Origin: Haloglomus salinum
GTDB lineage: Archaea > Halobacteriota > Halobacteria > Halobacteriales > Haloarculaceae
DNA length: 64,000 nt
Direction of reading: 5' to 3'
NCBI RefSeq assembly: GCF_024298825.1
Contig: NZ_CP101153.1
Span: 2,108,001 to 2,172,000, forward strand
Program-made: the position numbers and the translations under genes
Notes under the pieces: model-generated
Told to the model about the DNA's origin: nothing
What the model saw: the letters and a program-made list of their open reading frames with translations, nothing else
The model's database searches: none
Shown: positions 7,359-14,921 of the stretch, piece by piece
How the letters are laid out: the number at the start of each line of letters is the position of its first letter
Position numbering within the stretch: position 1 is the first letter of the stretch

Positions 7359-9311
7359 ATGACTGACGGGTCACAGACAGATACCGGAACGGTCACCGGC
7401 GATGCCGCACTGACCGCCTCGAACATCGGTGGTATCGACAGGGCTCAGGTGGAGTTCTCCCCGGGCGTGACCGTCCTCACCGGCTACAACGCGACCAACC
7501 GGACATCGCTTCTTCGCGCGGTGAACGGCGTGCTCGGGGGGACCGAAGCGACCCTGAAGAGTAGCGCCGACGAGGGGGAGGTCTCGCTGACCATCGGCGA
7601 CGAGACCTACACCCGGTCGTACCGCCGGACGGGGTCGGGCGTCGCCACCAGCGGGGAGCCGTTCACCGATTCCGAGACACTGGTCGACCTCTTCGTCTCC
7701 CTGTTCGAGGACAACGAGGTTCGGCGGACGGTCGCCCGGGGTGAGGACCTTCACGACGTGGTGATGCGGCCGGTCGACACGGCGGCCATCGAGCGACGTA
7801 TCCGCGAGCTACAGACCGAGCGTGAAGAGCTGAAACGCGAGCAGGAGCGCGTGGCCGAGCGGCGCAACGAGCTTCCGGAGCTGGAGCAGCGCCGAGGCGA
7901 GATCGACGAGCGTATCGAGGCCATCGACGAGCGCATCGCCGACCTCCGTGCGACCGTCGCCGAGTTCGAGGAGGATGCCGAGGCCGCGGAGGACGCCAAC
8001 GAGATTGTCGACGAGCTCGACAGCCGGCGGCAGGAGCTGAGCGAGACCGAGGACGAGATCGAGCTGGTCGAGTCGGAGCTGTCAGCCCTCGAGACCGAAC
8101 TCGAGGAGCTCAGGGAGGAGCGGGCGGCGCTGCCCGAGGAGTCGGAGACAGACCGGAGCGACCTGGAGCAGACGCTGACCGGCCTCCGGCAGGAGAAACG
8201 GGAACTCGACGCCGAGATATCCAGTCTGACCACCATCCTTGAGTTCAACCGGGAGATCCTCGCCGACGAGGACCACCAGCTCCCCTCCATCGAGGCCGAG
8301 GACGAGGACGTAACGGCGGCGCTCGCGCCCGAACCCGAGCAGGACGTGGTCTGCTGGACCTGCGGGAGCCGCGTCGAGCGAGGCGCCATCGACGACCGGC
8401 TCGCGGAGCTGGAATCCATCGTCGAGAGCCGGCGGAGCGACCGCGAGGGGGTCGACCAGCGGATCGGCGAGGTCGAGGACCGGATCCAGCAGCTGGAGCA
8501 GCATCGCCAGCGAAGCTCCAGTATCGAGCACGACATCGAGCGGACCGAGGAGAAGATCGACCAGCGCGAGCAGCGCCTCGAACAGCTCGAGTCGACGGCG
8601 GCGACGCTCCGCGAGGCTATCCAGGAGCTGGAGGTGGAAGCGGCCGAGACGGAGGCACTCAGGGAGAACGACCTGCTGGAGACGTACGAGGAGCTGAGCG
8701 AACTGCAGTACGAGCGCGGCCAGCTCGAGCAGGAGCGCGGCGGCATCGACGAGGAGATCGCCGATATCAGTGACCTCCCCGACCCGGCCGACCTGTCGGA
8801 CCAGGTCGACGAGCTGAGTCGGCAACTGGAGCAGCAGCGTTCACACATCACGGACCTCGAGACCGCCGTCGTCGAGGAGTTCAACGAACGGATGGACGAT
8901 ATCCTGGGTATCCTCCAGTTCAGCAACATCGCCCGCGTATGGATCGAGCGCAAGGGCGGGGCCAGCGACAGCCGTGGGTCGGAGACGACGTTCGATCTCC
9001 ACGTCATCCGCGAGGACGAGGAGGGAACCGTGTACGAGGACGTCATCGACCATCTGAGCGAGAGCGAGAGCGAGGTCATCGGACTGGTCGTCGCCCTGTC
9101 CGGCTACCTCGCACACGACGTCCACGAGACGGTCCCGTTCATCACGCTCGACTCGCTCGAGGCTATCGACGCCGAACGCATCGCCGATCTCGTATCGTAC
9201 TTCGCCGACTTCTCGTCGTATCTGCTCGTCGCCCTCCTCCCGGAGGACGCCGACGCGCTGCCCGACGTCCACGACCGCATCCCCCCCACCGAGTTCCGCG
9301 CAACCGAATGA
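7359..9311 (+). CDS. Archaea-specific SMC-related protein
   Basis: This 650-residue protein has an SMC/Rad50-like layout. The N-terminal ATPase half carries a divergent Walker A (GYNATNRTSLL, residues 42-52). Long coiled coils occupy about 138-325 and 340-515. A CWTC zinc hook is at 332-335. The C-terminal ATPase half has HLSESESEVIGLVVALSGYL (signature region) and VPFITLDSLEAID (Walker B). The Walker A lacks the canonical GKS/T lysine (Arg-Thr instead), as is usual in this family, so classical ATP hydrolysis is doubtful. The ATG at 7359 was chosen because the family starts shortly before the first beta strand; longer frames add an unrelated GC-rich extension. It is adjacent to rdfA. Confidence 0.9.
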   Translation: MTDGSQTDTGTVTGDAALTASNIGGIDRAQVEFSPGVTVLTGYNATNRTSLLRAVNGVLGGTEATLKSSADEGEVSLTIGDETYTRSYRRTGSGVATSGEPFTDSETLVDLFVSLFEDNEVRRTVARGEDLHDVVMRPVDTAAIERRIRELQTEREELKREQERVAERRNELPELEQRRGEIDERIEAIDERIADLRATVAEFEEDAEAAEDANEIVDELDSRRQELSETEDEIELVESELSALETELEELREERAALPEESETDRSDLEQTLTGLRQEKRELDAEISSLTTILEFNREILADEDHQLPSIEAEDEDVTAALAPEPEQDVVCWTCGSRVERGAIDDRLAELESIVESRRSDREGVDQRIGEVEDRIQQLEQHRQRSSSIEHDIERTEEKIDQREQRLEQLESTAATLREAIQELEVEAAETEALRENDLLETYEELSELQYERGQLEQERGGIDEEIADISDLPDPADLSDQVDELSRQLEQQRSHITDLETAVVEEFNERMDDILGILQFSNIARVWIERKGGASDSRGSETTFDLHVIREDEEGTVYEDVIDHLSESESEVIGLVVALSGYLAHDVHETVPFITLDSLEAIDAERIADLVSYFADFSSYLLVALLPEDADALPDVHDRIPPTEFRATE

Positions 9312-9370
9312 GCCGTCTGTCCGGCCCCGGGTCCGCGCGACGGCGCCCCAAGAGCTTTCCAATAGTATGG

Positions 9371-9404
9371 ATGTAAAGGAGTGATTTACAGCCACATGGA
9401 TGTA
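9371..9404 (-). promoter_or_regulatory. TACA/TGTA dyad motif, copy 2
   Basis: On the minus strand this reads TACATCC, then TGGCTGTA, then a CT-rich stretch and TACAT. It matches 24 of 34 positions of 4962-4995. It also contains TGTAAA-7-TTTACA as an inverted repeat. It lies 60 bases after the SMC-related gene. Confidence 0.4.
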
Positions 9405-9873
9405 AAACTCGGTCCCTGACTCCGAGGCTGGGCCACACGAACACGGCCCTTGGGCGGTCGGCCACCGCGAAGACCCAGCGTGTATCGAGCCCTCCTCACG
9501 ATCTGACTGCTGGATATCCGTGGAATCCCGAAGTTTTCTGATGCCTGTAAGTGGGGCTCTCTGGGGCTCTCAGTCCGATTCTGGTCTTCTGTTCGGCTTT
9601 GTGAAATCTCCGCGCGGGCGAGTCACGTCTCAGGCGCCCCTGATTCGCGATTGCCGAACAGAGCCCGTTCGATGAACGAGGTCTCTCCGAATGGAATTCG
9701 TTATATGCATATATTCTAGATACAGGGAAAAGTAAATTAATCGCTATATTCGACATACATGAATATTTCTGGGTGGTATTCTCTAGTGGTATCTTATCGG
9801 AACTTCGGTACGTCGAACCGGATCCTCGCGTGTCCCAGCTCAACCGGAATCACGACATAATACCCCGGGTTTA

Positions 9874-9894
9874 CCCACCCCACGGGCGGGTGGG
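9874..9894. repeat. GC-rich hairpin
   Basis: CCCACCC and GGGTGGG pair around a 7-base loop. It could be a terminator-like structure or a remnant of an IS200/IS605-type element end; no transposase or tnpB gene is near. Confidence 0.35.
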
Positions 9895-9920
9895 CCCCGT
9901 TCGGTTGTCACAAATCGTAT

Positions 9921-9963
9921 GCCACCACGAATACATAACTACGATTATGGATTTGGTGGTGGC
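9921..9963. promoter_or_regulatory. Nested symmetric dyad, 43 bp
   Basis: GCCACCAC (9921-9928) and GTGGTGGC (9956-9963) enclose CATAA (9934-9938) and TTATG (9945-9949). The spacing is almost symmetric: 5 and 6 bases between outer and inner arms, 6 in the centre. Two concentric inverted repeats suggest a large operator or activator site about 140 bases upstream of the IclR gene. Confidence 0.5.
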
Positions 9964-10044
9964 TGTCAACGTTTGCCACAGCACGGGTCCATCTATAAGA
10001 CGGGCCATTCACGATGCTCACAAGTGCCAGAACCGGTCATGAGT

Positions 10045-10063
10045 GGTTATTTATTAAATAACC
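10045..10063. promoter_or_regulatory. Perfect palindrome over the IclR promoter
   Basis: GGTTATTTATTAAATAACC has perfect 9-base arms around a central T, 37 bases before the ATG of the IclR gene. Its AT-rich middle can serve as the TATA element, so a protein bound here would block initiation. This is a typical arrangement for autoregulation by an IclR protein. Confidence 0.6.
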
Positions 10064-10099
10064 GAAATTATGATAACGTGTCCCCCGCTCCTCGTTGTC

Positions 10100-10870
10100 A
10101 TGGCACTCAGCGAGCCCGGACGGATGGTGAAGTCAGCTCGAACCGCGTTCGAGATCATCGAGTACATCCACGAGCAGGATGGCGCGGAACTGGGTGAACT
10201 GGCCGACCGGCTGGACCTCGCGAAGAGCACGATCCACGGGTACCTGGCGACGCTGGAGTCACTGGAGTATCTGGTCAACGAGGGCGGACGCTACCACCTG
10301 AGTCTCAAGTTCTTCTACCATGGAACCGCGGCCTGCAACTCCGTCCCGATCGCCGGCCTCGCCGACGAGACGCTCCGCTCGCTGGCCGAGGAGACCTCAC
10401 TGGTCGCCTGGCTCGTCGTCGAAGAGCACGGGCGGGCGGTCTACCTCGACCGCGTTGTCAGCGACGACGCCGTCCGGACGTACGGGCGGGTAAGCAAACG
10501 GACCCATCTCCACCGTCCGGCCTCGGGCAAGGCCATCCTCGCGCATCTCCCCGACAGCAGGGTTCGGAACATCGTGGACAGCTATGGGCTTCCGGGCCGG
10601 ACCGAACACACCATCACGGACGAGGAAGCGCTGTTCGAAGAGCTGGCGGGAATCCGTCAGCGCGGGTACGCCATCAGCGAGCACGAGGTCGCACTCGGCG
10701 TCCAGTCGGTCGCCGCGCCGATTCACCACCGCGGTGAGGTTCTCGGGGCGGTCAGCGTCTCCGGGATGTCGAACCAGGTCGACGACGAGTACTTCCAGTC
10801 GGAGCTCCCGGATGTCGTGGCGCTCGCCGCGGCCGATATCGCCGACCGGTACGCCGAGCGCCACGGCTGA
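10100..10870 (+). CDS. IclR-family transcriptional regulator
   Basis: This protein of about 256 residues has an N-terminal winged helix (SARTAFEIIEYIHEQDGAELGELADRLDLAKSTIHGYLATLESLEYLVNEGG). The C-terminal IclR effector domain follows, with RTHLHRPASGKAILAHLP and the cysteine-free ISEHEVALGVQSVAAPIHHRGEVLGAVSVSG block. IclR proteins usually sense carboxylic acids or aromatic compounds and control nearby catabolic operons. Its place at the head of the transporter and carboxylase genes makes it the likely regulator of the ketone island. The start at 10100 (MALSEPGRM) is preferred; an ATG eight codons later is possible. A perfect palindrome overlaps its promoter. Confidence 0.92.
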   Translation: MALSEPGRMVKSARTAFEIIEYIHEQDGAELGELADRLDLAKSTIHGYLATLESLEYLVNEGGRYHLSLKFFYHGTAACNSVPIAGLADETLRSLAEETSLVAWLVVEEHGRAVYLDRVVSDDAVRTYGRVSKRTHLHRPASGKAILAHLPDSRVRNIVDSYGLPGRTEHTITDEEALFEELAGIRQRGYAISEHEVALGVQSVAAPIHHRGEVLGAVSVSGMSNQVDDEYFQSELPDVVALAAADIADRYAERHG

Positions 10871-10912
10871 CCCCCGGCTTCCGGCGTAGTTGCGGATGGT
10901 TCAGGTGAAGCG

Positions 10913-10924
10913 GGTTGTTAAACC
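10913..10924. promoter_or_regulatory. GGTT-AACC palindrome
   Basis: GGTT, GTTA, AACC: perfect 4-base arms resembling the ends of the 10045-10063 palindrome. It lies 89 bases before the secreted-protein gene and is a possible secondary site of the same regulator. Confidence 0.3.
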
Positions 10925-11012
10925 GCCCGTATGTTACGGCATCACGCTTAGTGTGGGGGTGAGACACATGCTGGCACATCCGCTCGAAGGACAGCGGATT
11001 GATCAGTCAGAC

Positions 11013-12308
11013 ATGCACCGGAAAACGCTCATCCTCTGTGTGGCGCTCGGCATGCTCGCCGTCGTGGCGGTCGCTGGGTCCACCAGCGCGCTGTACGCGG
11101 GCGCCAGTCAGACCTCGATGGAACTGCAGGAACAGAACTACGACGGGTCCAACGAGCCGGACAACCCGGACTGTCCGGACCCGAGCCAGTACTCGGAGTA
11201 CAGCGAGTACGGGCACGACTGTGCCGTACCGAACGATCCGAACCCCAACGATCACCCCCTGATGTTCGGGGACGACTTCACCGAGGTCAAGTGGAACTCT
11301 CACTGGTTCTTCTACGGCCCGGGGCAGCACGAACCCGGCTACCAGGGTGCGAGCTACGCCTTCCGCTCCTGGCCGGTGAAGGAGGACGTCGACATGGAGT
11401 ACTTCGAGTATGTGGCCATCTACGCGCCGTGGGGCCGGTTCGGGGGGAACTCCGCCGGCGAGTGTACGGTCGCCGACACCCAGGCGGCCGGCATCGACCG
11501 CGGTAACGACGGAGCCAGCGAGTACCACTCCACCACCGGTGGTGGTGACGACAGCCTGGTGAGTGCGATCCAGAACTCGAAGGTCAACGCAACGTACGGC
11601 TACTTCCAGTTCGCTGGGCCCGACAGCTTCGGTGACCGCAACATCCCACTGAACAGCAGCGATGCCTTCGTCGCCGCGCTCGGTGACTGCTGGGCGAACC
11701 CGAAGGAGGAGGGCTGGTACCGGATGACCATCTGGTTCAACGGGACCGCCTACGACGGGAGCGATGTCGAATGGAAGGGGTACAACCACTGGCAGTACTT
11801 CTGCAGCGACTGTCAGAACCGACAGGACGCCATCGAGAAGTTCGGTCCGCCGGGCACGAACCCGGACAACCCCTGGAAGGACACCACGGTATCGACCGCG
11901 TCGACAGCAACCGCGACCGCGACACCGACACCGACCGTGACGCCCACACCGACGGCCTCCGGGTCCGATAGTACGTCCACCCCATCCCCCACGCCAGGGT
12001 CCGGGAACGAGCAGACCGCGACGGCCACTCCACCACCGACGGCGACACCGACTCCAACGGCGACGGACACGCCGACTCCAACGGCGACGGACACCGCGAC
12101 GGAGACGGCGTCGCCGACGCCAGCCGACCAGAGTGGCGCGAACACGCCGACGGAGACGGCGACAGCGACCAGTGGTGGTGGCTCGAACGACGCCCAGCAG
12201 ACTCCGGATGAAGGGTCACCGACCGCCCAGAGCGGCCCCGGGTTCGGGTTCGTCGTCGCGCTGCTGGGGACGCTCGTGGCCGCTCTGCTGGTTGTGAGAC
12301 GGTCGTAA
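11013..12308 (+). CDS. Secreted surface protein with PGF-CTERM anchor
   Basis: This 431-residue exported protein begins with a Sec-type signal peptide (MHRKTLILCVALGMLAVVAVAG). The extracellular domain (about 30-290) is rich in aromatic residues and Asn/Asp and has several N-glycosylation sequons and paired Cys (CSDCQ). A Thr/Pro-rich stalk (TATATPTPTVTPTPT and similar) follows, then the tripartite PGF-CTERM signal PGFGFVVALLGTLVAALLVVRRS. In haloarchaea that signal is processed by archaeosortase ArtA and the protein is lipid-anchored. The globular domain is not recognised. Its position between the IclR regulator and the importer suggests a role at the surface in substrate capture, but that is inference. 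Confidence 0.82.
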   Translation: MHRKTLILCVALGMLAVVAVAGSTSALYAGASQTSMELQEQNYDGSNEPDNPDCPDPSQYSEYSEYGHDCAVPNDPNPNDHPLMFGDDFTEVKWNSHWFFYGPGQHEPGYQGASYAFRSWPVKEDVDMEYFEYVAIYAPWGRFGGNSAGECTVADTQAAGIDRGNDGASEYHSTTGGGDDSLVSAIQNSKVNATYGYFQFAGPDSFGDRNIPLNSSDAFVAALGDCWANPKEEGWYRMTIWFNGTAYDGSDVEWKGYNHWQYFCSDCQNRQDAIEKFGPPGTNPDNPWKDTTVSTASTATATATPTPTVTPTPTASGSDSTSTPSPTPGSGNEQTATATPPPTATPTPTATDTPTPTATDTATETASPTPADQSGANTPTETATATSGGGSNDAQQTPDEGSPTAQSGPGFGFVVALLGTLVAALLVVRRS

Positions 12309-12365
12309 CACCTGCTGCACCGCTCCCCCCGAACATTCTTATCCGAACACGTCCCGTGCCAACGT
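12309..12365 (+). promoter_or_regulatory. Promoter of the small zinc protein
   Basis: TTCTTATCC (12337-12345) is centred about 25 bases before the ATG at 12366, consistent with a leaderless transcript. Confidence 0.45.
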
Positions 12366-12593
12366 ATGCCACGACGAGCTGACGACGACTCGTGTGCGGT
12401 CTGTGGCGACGAACTCCCGGAGGACCCGCCGGATGTCACGCTCCCGACCAGGTTCGCCCCTCGGATGACGCCGCTTGCCGGTCCGGGGATCCGTCGGGTC
12501 GAGTTCTGCAGCGAGCGTCACCGACGGGACTGGCTCGACGCCCGCCGGGGCGAATGGCCCGATACCGACGATGAGTCCGATATAGATAATTAA
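12366..12593 (+). CDS. Small zinc-binding protein (DUF7576-like)
   Basis: This 75-residue acidic protein has one treble-clef-like zinc site: CAVCG near the N-terminus and FCSERHRRDW in the C-terminal half. It resembles the small haloarchaeal C-x2-C ... FCS..C/H..W proteins I know as DUF7576. Function is unknown; such proteins are usually thought to be regulatory or protein-binding. It sits directly ahead of the importer genes but probably has its own leaderless promoter. Confidence 0.7.
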   Translation: MPRRADDDSCAVCGDELPEDPPDVTLPTRFAPRMTPLAGPGIRRVEFCSERHRRDWLDARRGEWPDTDDESDIDN

Positions 12594-12619
12594 ATACCCG
12601 GTGATTGCCCGCAGAATCG

Positions 12620-12626
12620 TTTTATG
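12620..12626 (+). promoter_or_regulatory. TATA element of the importer operon
   Basis: TTTTATG is centred 27 bases before the ATG at 12650, so the operon is likely transcribed without a leader. Confidence 0.55.
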
Positions 12627-12649
12627 CACTGTTCTGGTTACCGCTACCC

Positions 12650-14038
12650 ATGCCGCGAGACAGCGGTGACACCAGAGACGGAACCGTCGACCGTCGCGAT
12701 CTACTGCGATCTGCCATCGCCGGGGCGACGACAGTTGGCATCGCCGGTTGTCGGAGCCTCGATGCGGCGGGTCCGGCGGGCACCGGAAACGAGACGGGTC
12801 CGGGAACCGAGGTACCGAACGACCTGTTCAAGGGTGAAACGCTCAAGATCGGCGGGATGTGGCCCCTCCCCGACGACTACACCATCGGGCGCGACGCACA
12901 GCGTGGTGCGGCACTGGCCGTGAAGGAGCACAACCAGTCATCGAACGGCGTGCTGGGTGCCGACCTCAAACTCCTCAATCGGAGCACCGACATCTCGCCC
13001 GCTGCCTCACGGCAGAACACACGGGAGCTCTGTCTGGACGAGGAGGTCGACGTGCTCAATGGCGGCTTCCTCGGACAGTCGTACAAGCTGATGATGGAGC
13101 CCATCGCGAGCACGCAGACGCTCTCGTACTTCTCGTGTGGGGCGTCGGTGCCCGTGGTCGAGAAGATCGCCAGCAACTACGAGCGCCACAAGTACAACTT
13201 CCGGTCCATCGGGAACATGGCCCAGGCCCGCGACGCGGAGCTCAACTTCCTCGAGACCGCGGCCGACCGGATGGGCTGGGACCGCATCGCCGTCTTCACG
13301 GAGAACCTGGAGGTGTACGATGCGGTCGCGGACCCCCTGGTCCAGGGCATCCGTGACCGGGGAATCGCGGAGGTCCCCATCGCGAAGCGGACCTCGCAGT
13401 CCATCATCGACTGGAAGCCGCTGTTCGACCAGGCCGAGGAGGCCAACTGTGACCTCGTCTGTGCGAACCTGGTCCTCACCGGGATGACCGCAGCCCGGCA
13501 GTGGGGGACCTCCGAGCGCCCGTTCGACTTCGGTGGCATCCACCTGCTCGCGATGGCGCCGGACTTCTGGGAGGCCGTCGGTCGGGTCTCGCCCGGCCTC
13601 TGGACGCTGAACATGGGGGCCTTCGACAGCCAGCAGACCCCCCAGATGTCGACGATGCAGGACCGGTTCAAACAGGAGTACGGCTACAGGACCAGCGCCT
13701 ACTCCTGTTTCTGTGCGTACGATGCGGTCAACAACTGGGTGGAGGCGGTGAAGGCGACCGGTTCCACCGACCCGGAGGACCTCATCCCGTACCTGAAACA
13801 GCGGACCTGGAACGGGAGCATCCTGAAACCGACCCTCGAGTACTACGATGAAGACGCCCAGTACCCGCACGACATCAAGTGGAGCGCACCGGATATCGAG
13901 ACGTGGAACGAGCTGGGGTTCCCGCCCGTGATACAGTGGCAGGGCGAGAAGAATGGGGAGGCTCGCATGGAGACCATCGCCCCCAAGCGGGCGGCGGGCG
14001 GCGAGTACAAGATCAAGAAGACGCCGTGGCTCCGCTAG
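12650..14038 (+). CDS. ABC importer substrate-binding lipoprotein, branched-chain amino-acid type
   Basis: This 462-residue periplasmic-binding-type protein belongs to the LivJ/urea/aromatic-acid family. The N-terminus has a twin-arginine signal (DRRDLLRSAIAGATTVGIAGC) ending in a lipobox whose Cys would be lipidated outside the membrane. The body has the type-I fold pattern: LKIGGMWPLPDDYTIGRDAQRGAALAVKEHN, then a VDVLNGGFLGQ segment and ...TSAYSCFCAYDAVNNWVEAVKATGS. Related proteins bind branched-chain amino acids, amides, urea or aromatic acids; the ligand here is unknown. It heads an operon with two permeases and an ATPase, and its place before the carboxylase genes suggests uptake of a ketone-pathway substrate or acid. 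Confidence 0.92.
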   Translation: MPRDSGDTRDGTVDRRDLLRSAIAGATTVGIAGCRSLDAAGPAGTGNETGPGTEVPNDLFKGETLKIGGMWPLPDDYTIGRDAQRGAALAVKEHNQSSNGVLGADLKLLNRSTDISPAASRQNTRELCLDEEVDVLNGGFLGQSYKLMMEPIASTQTLSYFSCGASVPVVEKIASNYERHKYNFRSIGNMAQARDAELNFLETAADRMGWDRIAVFTENLEVYDAVADPLVQGIRDRGIAEVPIAKRTSQSIIDWKPLFDQAEEANCDLVCANLVLTGMTAARQWGTSERPFDFGGIHLLAMAPDFWEAVGRVSPGLWTLNMGAFDSQQTPQMSTMQDRFKQEYGYRTSAYSCFCAYDAVNNWVEAVKATGSTDPEDLIPYLKQRTWNGSILKPTLEYYDEDAQYPHDIKWSAPDIETWNELGFPPVIQWQGEKNGEARMETIAPKRAAGGEYKIKKTPWLR

Positions 14039-14051
14039 GAGGTGGACAGGA

Positions 14052-14921
14052 ATGGTCAACATCACCAACATACTGATAAGCGGAATCGCGATCAGCTCGC
14101 TGTACGCGCTCGTAGCTATCGGCTTCACCCTCATCTTCGGCGTCGGCGGGGTATTCAACCTCGCCCACGGGGCTTTGCTCGCGCTCGGGGGGTTCACCTC
14201 CTACTTCATCTCCTTCCGGTACGGGCTCTCCCCGATACTGGGCCTCGTCGGCGCGGTCGTCGTGACGGGGCTCGTCGGCGGCGTTCTCTACCTGCAGGTG
14301 ATCGAGCCCGTCGAGGACAACACCGTGGCGGTGCTGATACTGACACTGCTCGCGGGCTTCCTCATCCAGTTCGGCTTCGGCATCTTCGTCACCAAGCAGA
14401 CGATCTCCATCCCGCAGATCGCTCCCGGGTCGGTCAGCATCGCCGGGACGAGTATCCAGAACAACACGATCTTCGTCTTCGTCTCGGCCGTCGTCCTCAT
14501 GGCTGGGCTGTTCGTGCTCGTGGAGCGGACCGACATCGGGAAGGCGATCATCGCAATGAGCATGAGCGAGAAGGGTGCCTCGCTCGTCGGCATCGACCAG
14601 CGCCGGATGAAGCTCTACACCTGGGTGCTGGCGGCCATGTTCGCCGGGTTCGCTGGCGTCCTGCTGACCTCGTACCAGACGGGACAGTGGAACATGGGCC
14701 TGCAGCCCCTCCTGCTGTCGTTCACCATCGTCATTCTCGGCGGGCTGGGGTCGATCAAGGGGAGCATCATCGCCGCCTACCTCATCGGCTTCGTCGAGAC
14801 CATCACGACATCGGTGGTCAGCTCCCAGCTGACCGGGGTCGTTCCGCTCTCCCTGCTGATCGTGATTCTGCTCGTGCGGCCACAGGGACTGTTCGGGCGG
14901 GGGGTGGATACAGATGTCTGA
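14052..14921 (+). CDS. livH: Branched-chain-type ABC permease LivH
   Basis: This 289-residue integral membrane protein of the LivH family starts MVNITNILISGIAISSLYALVAIGF. It carries the family motif FNLAHGALLALGGF near the N-terminus and the cytoplasmic-loop region RRMKLYTWVLAAMFAGFAGVLLT that contacts the ATPase. About eight hydrophobic helices are visible. The gene follows the binding protein after 13 bases and overlaps the second permease by 8 bases, indicating one translationally coupled operon. Confidence 0.93.
   Translation: MVNITNILISGIAISSLYALVAIGFTLIFGVGGVFNLAHGALLALGGFTSYFISFRYGLSPILGLVGAVVVTGLVGGVLYLQVIEPVEDNTVAVLILTLLAGFLIQFGFGIFVTKQTISIPQIAPGSVSIAGTSIQNNTIFVFVSAVVLMAGLFVLVERTDIGKAIIAMSMSEKGASLVGIDQRRMKLYTWVLAAMFAGFAGVLLTSYQTGQWNMGLQPLLLSFTIVILGGLGSIKGSIIAAYLIGFVETITTSVVSSQLTGVVPLSLLIVILLVRPQGLFGRGVDTDV

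Larger units (their letters stand above)
9312..10099. other. Gene-free region before the IclR gene, rich in dyads
   Basis: No convincing gene is seen in these 790 bases. They contain a TACA/TGTA motif (9371-9404) and a tandem GGGGCTCTC pair (about 9553-9571). A long-spaced inverted repeat has 10-base arms at 9588-9597 and 9653-9662. The palindrome TATATGCATATA lies at 9702-9713 in an AT-rich stretch. A GC hairpin is at 9874-9894, a symmetric nested dyad at 9921-9963, and a palindrome at 10045-10063. The last three are the probable control region of the ketone island. Confidence 0.5.

Noticed and set aside
9496-9843. 115-codon minus-strand frame between the SMC-related and IclR genes
   Set aside because: The composition is unlike haloarchaeal protein (few acidic residues, many Ser/Arg), there is no promoter spacing, and it crosses several dyads.
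9874-9894. End of an IS200/IS605-type element
   Set aside because: The hairpin alone is not enough; no tnpA or tnpB gene or second end is in the region.
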